From: Benincasa hispida
Taxonomy: Eukaryota; Streptophyta; Magnoliopsida; Cucurbitales; Cucurbitaceae
Length of the DNA: 64,000 bases
Direction: 5' to 3'
Assembly: GCF_009727055.1 (NCBI RefSeq)
Contig: NC_052354.1
Location: 201,177-265,176 of the forward strand
Position numbers and translations under genes: made by a program. Shown in pieces: positions 36,044 to 48,635 of this stretch (within the stretch, counting starts at the first letter, position 1; each line of letters opens with the position of its first letter). The notes under the pieces were generated by a model. It made no database searches. It saw nothing but the letters and a program-made list of their open reading frames with translations, and was not told the origin of the DNA.

Positions 36044-37683
36044 CAGGTTTCTGATATTCCAATTCATTACTGCAAAAGAATTGAATTTACATTCTCGGTG
36101 GGTGCAACATGTTTACTCTTTGTTTTAATTGTTAATTCGTTTGTGAATGTGTGGATTAATGGAATTTTCTGGGATGTAACCTCGGTTTATTGAATTCTCT
36201 AGTTAATTGTAAAGGCCCCAGTGTTTTTTGGCACAATTAATTGCTATCGAGTCTGTAATTTCAAAGTTAGTTTGAGTCTTGAGTCGTTCATGATGAAGTT
36301 TGGAGCAAGGGTTGCTGTCTTTTGAGGAAGAAGACGATCAAGCATTGGTCATGTCGTGCAGACAATGAGGTAGACGATTGCTGAGTATCGGATGCTTGGC
36401 TATCGTTTAACGCATGCGCGCACTAGACGATCGTATAGCTCAACAAGCCTCATCACTTAGTTACTGATTATACAATCTTGGAGTAAATGCGTGGTAAATT
36501 GTTTACTTTTTGCGTGCTAAGCGATTGTCTAGAAGATCAGGCTTCACGACCTCATTGTTGTCTATGCGATCGTTTAGCTTTTGTGCTATCATTTAGTGTG
36601 TGTTACATGATCGTTTACCTGGAGGTGTTTACTAAACGATGGGAGCTTCGTCCGACGGTTCAAGACCCGGTTCGTTTGTGAACCGATTTGCTCGGTGGGA
36701 TAATGTAATAGATAGTTTTTTCATTCCGATTTTGTGTTGGTTCATCCCGGTCCATTAATCCATGGTTTTATACATGTGATGTATGTTATTTTTATGTCAT
36801 ATGGTATTCACATATAGATAAATCTCACCTTAGGTTATGGATTGGTCATGTATATTCTCTTTATTATAAGTATTATGATTTATTTCAAAGACAAAAGTTG
36901 TTTTTGTGCAAATTTAATAAATGACTTAGATTATAATCAGTAGCCAGATTGTCTAGGTTAATAAATCCCTAGGTAGAACATTCAGTGGGAGGTACTTGGG
37001 GCATTTGATGCTTCATTTAAACCTCTCGTGTTTCTCCCTCATAGTCCGCACTGTGAGATCTATCCTCAGCCTCATGACATCTTGGGAGTGTCCCCCTAAA
37101 GGATGGTGTTTGGGTAGGTCAATATCAAGGTGGATGGAGAGAATGTTCATAGTAAGTGGGAGCGGGAAGTGCGACAACATATCCTATAGTCTCTCTCGTT
37201 GGATTAAGTAAAGTTTATGCGCATCGCCTCGAGGCACCCTGAGTGTGTCCCCCTATAGGATGGTTGTTTTTCCCGTTTCTTTATTTGATCTTCTATAAGA
37301 GGATAAGGTTACTTAGACTCTTGTCCTAATCTACTTTTTTCCTATGGTGGGCGCATTAGGGCGGGACTCTGGGGCCGAAAACGAGGGGTTACACTTACAC
37401 AAAATTGTTAAGGGTTAACAGTTCTATACCGAACAAATGGTGGCTGTTAGATTCAGTTCCAAGAGTTGGTTCTACCTAATAGTTTAGAATGTCTCATCTT
37501 AGTGAAGGGACATCTGATCACCCCACTGGTGACGTTTGTCCTGCCTCGCTGGGACATCATTGCAAAATAGAAGTCTTATCACTTAAGGTACTTGGAATCT
37601 GTTTTCCTAAAACTAATTGGTTAAAAACGTGGTTTTTGCAAAGTCTTATAAAAGTTTATTCATTTTTTCTACAATGGTTTTAA
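36044..37683 (+). other. Untranslated leader of Copia copy 2
   Basis: About 1.64 kb between primer site and gag. It is shorter than in copy 1 because a stretch equivalent to about 22020-22680 is missing. AAACGATCG-type words cluster at 36400-36640. No gene is supported. Confidence 0.7.
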
Positions 37684-38636
37684 ATGGCTATATCCATTAT
37701 CAGTTTACTTAATGCCGAAAAATTGAATGGCCAAAACTATTCGAGTTGGAAACATATGCTCACGACGATACTCATCATCGATGATCTGAAGTTTGTCCCT
37801 ATGGAGGACTATCTTCCTATTCTACCTCATGACACTACTCGAAATGTTCGGGCAACATATGAGCGTTGGATACGGGCAAACGAGAAGGCCCGAGCCTATA
37901 TCTTGGTCAATTCTAGTGACGTGTTGGCCAAGAACCATGAGCCCATGGTCTCAGAACGTGAGATCATAGAGTCCCTGCGGGGAATGTTCAGACAACCGTC
38001 TGGATAGCTCAAGCATGAGGCTCTGAAACACATCTTCAGCTCCAAAATGGAGGAAGGCACCTCTGTTCGTGAACACTGATGAATATGATGGTCCACTTTA
38101 ACGTGGCGGAGATGAATGGATCTAAAATCGATGAGGCCAATCAGGTTAGCATTATCCTGCATTCATTGTCGGAGAGCTTTATCCACTTTGTTAGTAATAC
38201 GATTCTTAATAAAGTGGACTATATCTTTACTACTCTCCTCAACGAGATGCAGACTTACCAATCCTTGCTGAAAAGTAAGGAGAAAAAGGAAGGCGAGGCA
38301 AATGTTTTCTTGTTTTCTAAAAGGTTCCATCGAGGTTTGACCTCAGGAATAAAGTTTGCACCTTCAACTTCTAACTCTGGAAAGGGGAAGAAGGAGAAGG
38401 GTGGTAAAGGGAAAGGGAATGCGTCTGCTAACCCGCCACCTGTCGCCCAGAAGAAGCGTCCACCGCTAGTTGAAAAAGGAAAATGTTTCCACTGTAACCA
38501 GGATGGACATTGGAAGAGGAATTGTCCTCATTATCTAAAGGAAAAGAAGGCAGCAAAGACAAACAAAGGTAAATGTGATTTACTTGTGTTAGAAACTTGT
38601 TTAGTGGAGAAAGTGGATAAAGCTCTTTTCTTTTAA
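37684..38636 (+). pseudogene. Copia copy 2 gag
   Basis: It starts at ATG 37684 (MAISIISLLNAEKLNGQNYS), the usual Copia Gag opening followed by a YSSWK-like segment. A stop appears at 38005, and a one-base deletion near 38070 shifts the frame, which reopens from 38079. The zinc knuckle CFHCNQDGHWKRNC is intact here. The frame ends at 38636 just where the protease should begin. Confidence 0.88.
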
Positions 38637-38639
38637 ATT

Positions 38640-41487
38640 TAATAAAAAGTTTATTCATAAGGATGGTGTTGAAATTTGTACAGCTAAACTGGAAAATAAC
38701 TTGTATGTGCTAAGACCGTTAGCCTTAAATTCCCTTCATAACATAGAGATGTTTAAATCTTCCATAACTCAATCTAACGCCAATCAGTTTGTCCAAAAAA
38801 AAAATGCCCAACTTTTTCACCTTCAATTAGGGCACATCAATCTCAATAGGATTGAGAGATTGGTGAAGAATGGTCTTCTAAGCGAGTTAGAAGAAAATTC
38901 TTTACCAATTTGTGAATCTGGCCTTGAAGGTAAGATGACTAAAAGACCTTTTACTGGAAAAGGTTATCGAGCCAAAGAGCCTCTAGAATTAGTACATTCT
39001 GACCTTTGTAGTCCTATAAATGTGCGAGCTCGAGGAGGCTATGAGTACTTTATTAGTATTACTGATGATTACACGAGATATGGGTATGTTTATCTAATGC
39101 AACGAAAGTCTGAATCTTTTGAAAAATTCAAATTATTTAAAGTTGAAGTTGAGAATGCTTTGGATAGACGAATTAAAACACTTCGATCAGATCGAGGTGG
39201 AGAGCTTTTAGATTCTGAGTTCCAGGACTATTTATTAGAACATGGAATCGTTTCTCAACTGTCAGCATTAGGTACACCTCAACAGAATGGTGTAGCGGAG
39301 AAGAGAAAGAGAACCTCGTTGGATGGTTCGTTCGATGATGAGTTATGCTTCCTTACCGGACTCATTTTGGGGTTTCGCAGTGGAGACTGTGGTATACATT
39401 ATCAACTTTATTCCTTCTTAGAGTGTTGCGAGAACATCTCTGGAGTTGTGGAACGGGCGTAAAGCTAGTTTATGTCATTTCCGCATATGGGGTTGCCCAA
39501 CACATGTGCTTGAGGCAAATCCCAAGAAGTTGGAATCACGGTCGAGGTTGTGCCTCTTTGTAGGCTACCCCAAAGGTACACGAGAGGGTTACTTTTATAA
39601 TCCGTCCGAAAACAAGGTGTTTGTTTCCACAAACGTTACTTTCCTGGAGGAGGATCATATTAGGGAACACAGTCCACGTAGTAAAGTCGTGTTAAGTGAG
39701 CTTTCCAAAGAAACTATTGAAACTTCAACAAGAGTTGTTAAAAGACCTACTTCATTAACAAGAGTTGTTGATGATAGTTCATCTGATAAGTCGGTTCCAC
39801 CTCAAAAGTTGAGGGAACCTCGACGTAGTGGGAGGTTTACAAACCTGCCTAACCGCTTTTTGGGTTTCACAGAAATCCTAAATATGGTGGCAGATGGGGA
39901 TGTTGAGGATCCATTGTCCTATCAAAAGGCAATGGAGGATGTTGACCGGGATGAATGGATCAAAGCCATGAATTTTGAGATGGAGTCGATGTACTTCAAA
40001 TCGGTATGGGATATTGTAGATCAGCCTGATGGGGTAAGACCTATAGATTGTAAATGGATCTACAAGCACAAACAGGGTGCTGATGGGAAAGTGCAAACCT
40101 TCAAGGCTCAACTTGTGGCAAAGGGTTATACCCAGGTGGAGGGAGTCGACTATGAGAATACTTTCTCACCTGTTGACATGTTAAAATTGATCTGCATCCT
40201 TCTGTCCACTGTCGCTTATTATAATTTATGAGATATGGAAAATGGACGTCAAGACGGCTTTTCTGAATGGCAATCTTGAAGAGACAATTTACATGGTGCA
40301 ACCCGAAGGATTCATTGCCCAAGGTCAAGAGCAAAAAGTTTGCAAACTGAATCGGTCCATTGATGGGCTGAAGCAGGCGTCTCGATCTTGGAATATTCGG
40401 TTTGATGCTGCGATAAAATCGTATAGCTTTGACCAAAACGTTGATGAACATTGTGTTTACAAGAAGATAGTCAACAGTTCAGTAGCTTTCTTAGTGTTGT
40501 ATGTAGACGATATACTACTCCTTGGGAATGATGTAGGTCTACTGAATACAGTTAAGAACTAGCTAGCAACCCAATTCCAAATAAAAGATTTGGGAGAGGC
40601 TCAGTTTGTTCTAGGTATACAAATCTTTCGGGATAATAAGAACAAAGTTCTATATCTGTCTCAGGCATCGTATATTGATGATATCTTGCTCAAGTACTCG
40701 ATGCAGGACTCTAAAAGGGGCCTACAACCATTCAGACATTGAGTCACTTTGTCTAAGGACATGTGTCCTAAGACACCTCAAGAGGTTGAGGAAATGAGAC
40801 GGGTCCCATATGCATCTACCGTTGGCAGTTTAATGTATGCGATGCTCTACATTAGGCCAGACATCTAATATGCTGTGGGAATAGTCAGTAGGTATCAGTC
40901 TAACCCAGGCCAGGGTCACTGTACCACAGTTAAGAACATCCTGAAGTATTTTCAGAGAACGAGGAACTACATGCTTGTGTATGGGTCTAGGGGATTTGAT
41001 CCTTACTGAATACATGGATTCTGATTTTCAGACTGATGAGGACTCTTAGAAGTCCATTTTAGGGTCAATGTTTACTCTTAACGGAGGAGCCGTAATGTGG
41101 CGGAGCACTAAACAGGGGTGCATTGCCGACTCCATGATGGAGGCCGTGTACGTAGCAGTTTGTGAAGTTGCTAAAGAGGCCGTCTGGCTCAGGAAGTTCT
41201 TGACAGAGTTGGAAGTTGTTCCAGATATGTCTAGGCCTATCACCTTCTATTGTGATAATAGTGGTGTTGTGGTGAACTCCAAGGTGCCCAATAATCACAG
41301 GCACGACAAACACATAGAGCGCAAGTATCATTTGATTTGCGAGATAGTGCATCAAGGAGACGTGATCGTCACCAAGATTGCCTCGGAGCAAAACGTTGTT
41401 GGTCCGTTTACGAAGACTCTCACGACTACAGTGTTTGAGAATCACCTTCAGTGCATGGGTCTACGGGACTGCCTGTGGCCGGACTAG
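38640..41487 (+). pseudogene. Copia copy 2 integrase-reverse transcriptase-RNase H, degraded
   Basis: In order: GAG-pre-integrase LFHLQLGHINLNRIERLVKN; integrase core with LVHSDLCSP, ITDDYTRYGYVYLM and SALGTPQQNGVAEK (38701-39310); a frameshift near 39311; the integrase C-part and reverse transcriptase start (39446-40231); a frameshift near 40232; NGNLEETIYMVQPEGF and LYVDDILLLGND (40242-40562); stops; then RNase H (41068-41487) with ITFYCDNSG. About 245 bp containing the protease is missing before 38640. Confidence 0.9.
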
Positions 41488-41573
41488 GGCAAGTGGGAGA
41501 TTTTATTGCACTGGGTTTTTATGCCATAGTTTATTGTTTTGTACTTGGATTTTATTCCCCACTTCACTTTTGG

Positions 41574-41586
41574 ACAAGTGGGAGAT
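41574..41586 (+). promoter_or_regulatory. Polypurine tract of Copia copy 2
   Basis: ACAAGTGGGAGAT directly precedes the 3' LTR start TGTTGAGG. This is the standard second-strand priming site for plant Copia elements. Confidence 0.85.
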
Positions 41587-43655
41587 TGTTGAGGTTTGTG
41601 CCCTAAAGTCTCGTGTCCTACAGTTTGTAAACAATTTTGTACGAATGCTTGTAATGTATAATATATATGATATTTACTTCACTTCTTGACTTTGCACATT
41701 TAGATGTTTTTATTTTACCACAAACCAATAAACTTAATATCCCTGGTTGTCTTTATGTAACTTAAGCATGTATGTAGTGACATACAATTGGATCATGTCT
41801 TAAGTGACAATCAAAATGATTTGTAGTATATGGATATAGGAGGGAAACCTTATCCTGGTAACACTACGGACGTGGCCCGCTTTGTGGAATAGTTACAAGT
41901 GTTGTGACTTTTCATAGATGGTCTGATTCTCATCATTCGTGTAGGGGACATGCGAGCAGGGGCGTCCTATAAAAAGAGTTTGTATAAGACCTGACCTCGA
42001 AGTGTTAACGTCTCGTCATATAACTCTGTTCATGACAGAGACTTCACTTCACTAGGATGACCATAGGTAACATGACCTCAATCTTGAGTGAGTTGGGAAC
42101 TTTTGTCATTGAGGGCGGTTCTTTGATTTGCATGAGTGCGACTGGTCAGAGCGTCAACTCAAACCTACCACTTTGGAGATTCGTCTGATTTGGGCACTGG
42201 GAACTCAACTTCACAAGATGGAGTTCACTCCTTCCCCGAAACAGGGTAAGTAGATAGATTGCTCTCTTAAGGGCTGATCCTGAGGCTTGAACGATGTGGT
42301 GCCACACATCTTCTCATGGCCCGAGAGGTGTTCACACATAGTAGGACTATGTTGTATTGTTCATTAAAGGGATCGGTGGTACTTAAGAAGTAAGATGAAA
42401 CTACAGGGGCAAGACGATAAACTGGCCAGCTGTACTTACGAACATCTATGGAAGGTCATCGTACTGATGATTGGTTATATCCAATGGACATAGAAATATA
42501 TCTATGGTAAGAAGAGTTCAACTGTCGGTCTTTAGTGAAATGCATGGCAGTTAATAGATGGTAGATATCGTGACTAAAGAGTTTAGTCAGTTATTCACGT
42601 CCCGTTGGAGCTTCGAGCCATAGGTCCATTAGGTCCCCTTGGTAACTTGGATACAAGTTGAGAATTAGTTTTTGGGTCAGTTTGAAATGTTCAAATTGAC
42701 AAGAGGGAGTTTGATTATATATGATATAATTGAACTAGTTAATTATATATGATATAATTAACTTTATGTATGAGATACATTAATTTGGAGAAAATTGGAT
42801 ATAAATATGATTTATATCTAGTGGAAGAAAAATACTATGATTAATATATGATATTAATCCGTAGGTTATGAATATGATGTGATTATATTCATTGTCTATT
42901 AATTGGATGGTTAAAGGGATAATAGGTCGGTGTCTCTTCTGTTTTCATAACGGATGAGTAAGTTGAAGATTCTCTCTGAGATGCTTAAATAGCTCACGGT
43001 GTGTTAAGCAAATTATGCGCAAATATTGTGTTGAAGAGTGTCATCGCTTAGCAAAACCTGTACCTATATGATAGTGGTTGAATGATCACTTACCTATACG
43101 ATAGTGCTGAGCGATTGCTTAACGCTTACACCCATGCACGCTATTTACTAAACGATTGTTTACCTTTTCCTAAGCGATCGTTTAGTGCTTGATATTTACT
43201 AAAAGATTATATAGACAATCGCTTAGCTTTTCCTACATGATCGTTTGGACGATTGCTTAGCTTTTCCTATACGATCGTTTAGACGATCATTTACTTTTTG
43301 CTACACGGTCGTATATTTCACCTAAACGATCAAGTATTTTGTCTTTAAATACTGAGGGCTCTGAGTGGTGATGTCATTCTTGTTTCTCTATGTTCGTGTG
43401 GAGACTGTTCGAGGTAGACGATTGGGATTTACTAAACGTTAGCTTACCATTTCAGCGAAAGCGAGATTTGCTGTGAAGAATAAGTCTTCAACTGGTATGA
43501 TCTCTCGATCTCTTATTTATTGTTTCTTTGAGCATGCCAATAATTTAACATTATGAATTCATATTAGTATGTTCAAATGTATATGTAGAAATTCTGTCAC
43601 AATGAATTGCAAAGATCCGCTTTCGCTCGTAGGTACTTTGAATAATGTTTCTTCA
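41587..43655 (+). repeat. 3' LTR of Copia copy 2
   Basis: It runs TGTTGAGGTTTGTGCCC to TTCA, 2069 bp. Compared with the 5' LTR it has a roughly 100-bp deletion near 43340 and a small extra repeat near 43070-43110. It contains CTAAGCGATCGTTTAG at 43170 within a cluster of similar words. Confidence 0.9.
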
Positions 43656-43941
43656 ATTGTTTGTTTTGGGATCGAGTTACTGAGAACATAGAAACAAGCT
43701 CTTCAAGGATTACACTCGGTTCAAATTTCTATAAATTTACATGCTTTATGTCAAGTGTAATTTTTCTTTCTTTGCCCATTGGGCAATCCTTTAGCCACAT
43801 GAGCTCTTTGTTGAACTTTGTAATCTCTCTTGAACTTAATGATATATCTTTATGGGAGATGATGAGGGTGCTAAGAAGGTATCCACCTAATGGAGATGTT
43901 CGGGTGCATCCCTTGACCCTTTGTTTCATTCTCTAAAGAAA
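43656..43941 (+). mobile_element. Second LINE-like fragment
   Basis: The opening FWDRVTENI matches the LINE at about 31380-31410 almost base for base (TTTTGGGATCGAGTTACTGA). The next residues, SSRITLGSNFY, resemble the segment that follows in plant LINE reverse transcriptases. It ends where the AT-rich array resumes. Confidence 0.6.
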
Positions 43942-45080
43942 ATTATCAAACACTTGAGATTGAATTAGTGGAAAAAAAAAATACAAAATTATGCAAATAA
44001 GGAAAACCTTGCAAAATCACTCTAAATCATGCAAACCCAATCTAAATCATGCAAAACAAGTACAATAATTCAAAATCATCTACAAAATAAGTATAATAAT
44101 CCCAAAACAATGGGAAATTATGGAAAATCAATAATTTAAACAAAAAAGGAAAAACAAATTAAGTTTTAATCTTTTAAAATTAATTACCAAACACTTGAGA
44201 TTAAATTAGTGAAAATAAAAAAAAAAATCATGCAAATAAGGAAAACCTTGCAAAATCACTCTAGATCATGCAAAACCAATCTAAATCATACAAAACAAGT
44301 ACAATAATTTAAAATCATCTACAAAATAAGTACAACAATCCCAAGACAATGGAAAATCATGGACAATTAATAATTTAAACAAAAAAGGAAAACAAATTAA
44401 GTTTTAATCTTATAAAATTAATTGTCAAACACTTGAAATTGAATTAGTGAAAATAAAAAAAAATCATGCAAAATCTACAAATAAGAAAACCTTGCAAAAT
44501 TACTTTAAATCATTCAAAACCAATCTAAATCATGCAAAAAAAAAAAAAAGCATTATAATTTAAAATTATCTACAAAATAAGTACAGTAATCCCAAAACAA
44601 TGGAAAATTATGGAAAATCAATAATTTAAACAAAAAAGAATAACAAATTAAGTTTTAATCCTATAAAATTAATTATCAAACACTTAAAAAAAAATCATGC
44701 AAATAAGGAAAACCTTACCAAATCACTAAATCATGCAAAACCAATGTAAACCATACAAAACCATGCAAAACAAGTACAATAATTCAAAATCATCTACAAA
44801 ATAAGTACAATAATCTCAAAACAATGGAAAAGCAATAATTTAAACAAAAAAAAAAAAAAACAAATTAAGTTTTAATCTCATAAAATTAATTACAACTTGA
44901 GATTGAATTAGTGAAAATAAAAAAAAATCATGTAAAATCATGTCGATAATGAAAACCTTGCAAAACCAATCTAAACCATGCAAAATAAGTAGAATAATAA
45001 AAAAAATTCTAAAATAAGTACAATAATCTCAAAACAATGAAAATCATGGAAAATCAAGTACAATAAAAACAATCCCAAAC
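43942..45080. repeat. AT-rich satellite array, right part (about 5 units)
   Basis: Same unit as 28222-29018. The landmark CAATAATTTAAAC or a close variant occurs at 44129, about 44369, 44619 and 44833. The array starts in ATTATCAAACACTTGAGATT, only about 25 bp further along the unit than where the left array stops, so the two parts look like one array split by insertions. Confidence 0.88.
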
Positions 45081-45165
45081 GCGAGAAATTTTCCTACAAT
45101 TAAAAAAATGGCATTAATAGTAAGTAAGATATTTTTTTAAAAAAAAAAAAGAGAAAAGAGAGAGA

Positions 45166-45480
45166 AACCCGACGGATACCTAGTCTAAGTCTGAACCTGG
45201 TCATTTCTACCAGACCCGGTGCTTGACCTCCAAAAAAAGAAAAAAGGGAGGAAAAAAACCCGACGGATACCCAATCCTCAAGTCAACACCACCTCATCAA
45301 CCCGGTAACGCCATTGTATGCATTATGAAGCCCAACCGGGTTTCTTCACTTCAGTTTCTTTTTTTTATAACCCGACGGGATATTCGGTCCCTAGGTCAAC
45401 ACCACCTCATCGACCTGGTAAAGCCCCAGTGTATGCATTATGAAGCCCGACCGGGTTTCTTCACTTTATTTTTTTTTAAT
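45166..45480. repeat. GC-rich tandem repeat (about 110-bp units)
   Basis: Units share AACCCGACGG, then GGTCAACACCACCTCATC, a proline-codon-like GACCTGGTAA, TGTATGCATTATGAAGCCC and ACCGGGTTTCTTCACTT. Two fairly complete units (about 45259-45367 and 45368-45477) follow a partial one. The surroundings are AT-rich, so the composition shift is sharp. Confidence 0.8.
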
Positions 45481-45956
45481 TATCTTTTTTATTTCTTTCT
45501 TTTACTAATTTCTTTATTTCACTAATCTCCATTTTTTTCCTTTTTTGTCTTATTGTTGTGGATAATGGAATGAGACTAATTAATTGGTGATTGAGGTAGG
45601 TAATTTATTAGGGTGATTAGTTGCATGAAGTAAGTTTGGAAGGTTAAAAAAGTAATTAACCATACCAAGTTTTTTTTTTTTTTTTGCTTACATCACTCAC
45701 TTCCATCATCATGGGTCTAAAAATACAAGTTTTTTAAAAAGTGTCATTTTTTCGAAAAATGATGTGGGAGGGGGTCCTTGTCAATTTTCTCTAAATTTTG
45801 TTCAACTTCAAGTTTAATTACATCAGTTGGGTTGTTGAAAATTTTACCTACACAAGAAAAAGTGTTGCTACGCTTCTTTCTCCTTGAGAATTCACAACTC
45901 CATAGCCTAGCCTCTTTTGGCTGGCAAGGAACCCAGAAAAGTTCTACAAATATTGC

Positions 45957-48635
45957 CTATTCCTGTTCAGGTCTCTGGGTACCCCCACGCCAGTAGCCCC
46001 ATTTACTCAGTCCACATTCTGATAGAAATTTTTCGTAATCCTGGTCCAGTTTCTTATAATCATGTGATAAATCTTCATCTGAGATCTGCTCATCTTCTGA
46101 AGGACTCTGCAAAACAGAAACCATAAACTATTACCAAATTGTGAACTTTTGGTTGGAATGGAGACTAGAAGACAAATGATGATTCTCAAAACTAGAATCA
46201 AGCTAATATGTGCATCTCTCTCTTTCCCTCTCTAATCTGGAACGACAGAGCAAGATTATAGCCAAGTTAACGATTTTCTACAGCCGCACGACCATGGTCG
46301 ATTCAACCGTCAATCATGCTCTAGCCACAAGGCAGTGGTTCATCCACAATGGTTTGGTTCTTGTCTATTTTGTTCAAGTAAGGTTGTGATAAGTTTTTTT
46401 GTGAGCATTTTTATAGTACTTTTAGCCATTTTAAACCCAGTCTCAGTAACATATCTCTGCCTTGTTCCCATCTTAGTCTAGTGGTCCGTGGTCACCCCAC
46501 CCATGTGGAAATCCAATGTTGTTATCTGAAGATAGTTTACCATTTTGGCAGTATTATCATCTGGTTGAAACAAAAAGATGAGGCCACCCAGAAGAAAGGG
46601 AAGTGGGTGGCCAGAGAACTCCATTAGGAACAGACAAAAATGAATGATAAGTTGGAAAATGCTTGGTGAGTTGGGTGCTCAAAGAAATGAAAGCAACAAT
46701 TCAACAACTTTAGTAGTAGTCAATTTTGCTCACATTACATATTCCAAGTATTATCTCTGCTCCAAGTATTACCCCTGCCCCAGTTAAAGAAATCTAATTA
46801 CACCATGCTCAATAAAACACCCTAAAGAAAAATAAAATCATATAAGGGTGAATTGGGGTCAAAGTAGGAGCATAAAGTTATATTAATTACCATAGAATCT
46901 ATGGGGGACTCACAGTCCAAACCATCCAATTCCCTTATATCACGAAGAGCAGATCTCCAGTGCCCACTTCTGAACTTGTGATGTTTTCCCTCTCGTTTAT
47001 CAACAGTTTCAAGCCTCGATGTTCCAAAAACTCTAGCATAAGAGGCACCAATTATGCATCTGGCACAAAATACTATAAGAGGAACCAAAACTATAAAACT
47101 AGTGGTTCTAGCCTGACAGAGGGAAAAACAGGTGAAAAAAGAGAACAATAAGTTTATTGAATTATCACTTCTCTATATAAACGTCAAAGAAATATCCAAA
47201 TAAGTACGTAGATATGATATGTTTAGTTTAGACATCGCTCTGTATGAAAGAATATAATTACTTCTAGTGAGAAAAAGAAACTTACAGGAGGTAGATGAGA
47301 GGAGGCTAGTGCAAAAAGCTTCTTATAGTTTCGAAGTTCATTCAAAGCACTTTGAAGCTTCTCTTCTAATTGATATACATCTCTAATCTGCAGTGATTAT
47401 GTAGAATACAAGAAAGAAGCCACGAACAAAAATATATTATAGAGTAATTCAATCTTGAAATGACAACAATGTTCTTAAATACTCTGGATACAATTCTTGT
47501 CAGGTACCTAACGAATCATATGGAAAACAAAAATATCAATAAATTTTGATTAATTACTCAATACTTGTGACCATATTTGGATATACAAAAAATCCTCCAA
47601 TGTGTAGCTCAGGTACGTAACAAATCATATCGATACTGAGCTGAAATTCAACTAGAGTTTTCTGTTCAACAATTCACTCTGAATCACTAAAAATGTGCAA
47701 AATAGAACCTGGCCGGTCCCTCTAGAATAAGGCTTTAACCAAGTTGAAGATGGTGCTCGAAGTATTTTAGGAGGGTATTTAAGCAGAAATTATGCCAAAA
47801 CTTAGTATAACAAAATTAATATCTATTAGGCGTTTTTTTCATATGCCTGCAGGCATTACCTCTCCTCTCCCAGCTTGGCATGGATATATGGTAAAGTGAT
47901 TGGCCAAAGTCAGTAATATTTCAAAGGCTAACTAGTCTCACAACCTAGTGCAGTATCACAATCAAACATGATTACATTTCAACTCCCATGATTGTGATTT
48001 CTTTCTTCACATCCAATTCTGATGGGCCACAAATTGCAGTTCATTATGGTTCAAGTGATTTGTCAATTCTTCAAGTATCACAAAGTTGAACCCAACTCAT
48101 GGGATTTTTAAATTCACATGGGATTTGTTTCTTTACATAAATTTTTTTGAGAAGATATAAACATTCAGTAATTAGTTTGCAGCTATCTTACAATTTTTTT
48201 CATATAGCAGCCATTATAAGTAAATAGATTGCAAAGAAAAATTATATTCCAAAAGTAATCATCATTTATAATACATATCCAACCATGCCATCAAAGTTTA
48301 GAATCAAAACACAATCAATAGCTTGGGAAAATGATTGCTATAAGAAGTTTTGAGCTATCAATTTCTTTCTGAAGTAATTCAACAAGAAGCTAGAAGTAGA
48401 AACCATAAAAAAGGAAAGTTACAAAATTATCCTGCAGAGGAGTTTAGAACATGGTTTAAAAGTGGGAAAGAAGTACAAGCTTGCTTACCGCTCGAGGATT
48501 TTGAATCTTGATATTCTGCCCCTTTTGTTCTAGATCCGTGTCCTTTATCCTCTTATTAGCTACAGAAATGGAATGTGTAGGATCTCCATTCTGGTTTGGA
48601 TTTAAAGTCAAGCTCTCGCTCCTACCAATTGACAT
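45957..48635 (-). CDS. Plant protein of unknown function with a hydrophobic segment (4 exons, 206 aa)
   Basis: Exons in reading order: 48635-48489, 47387-47286, 47112-46891, 46106-45957. All have GT/AG sites in phase 0 and give 206 residues. The N-terminus is polar. Residues 50-83 (IRDVYQLEEKLQSALNELRN onward) have heptad-like spacing and may form a short coiled coil. Residues 84-104 are strongly hydrophobic (FIVLVPLIVFCARCIIG) and could be a membrane segment, though an alternative exon border there cannot be excluded. The C-terminus has a distinctive FLSECGLSKWGYWRGG (184-199). I do not recognise the family. Predicted upstream leader exons lie near 49741-50020 on the same strand, where donors CAG|GTATTTC (49925) and CTG|GTATGT (49741) are visible. 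Confidence 0.72.

Larger units (their letters stand above)
31973..43655 (+). mobile_element. Ty1/Copia LTR retrotransposon copy 2, with a nested LTR
   Basis: Both LTRs are present: 31973-36029 (enlarged by a nested insertion) and 41587-43655. Between them are the primer site, leader, gag, integrase, reverse transcriptase, RNase H and polypurine tract. The protease is deleted. The two LTRs remain very alike in long stretches, with scattered substitutions and a roughly 100-bp deletion in the 3' LTR near 43340. The insertion is therefore younger than copy 1 but not recent. No matching target duplication is seen at its edges. Confidence 0.92.
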
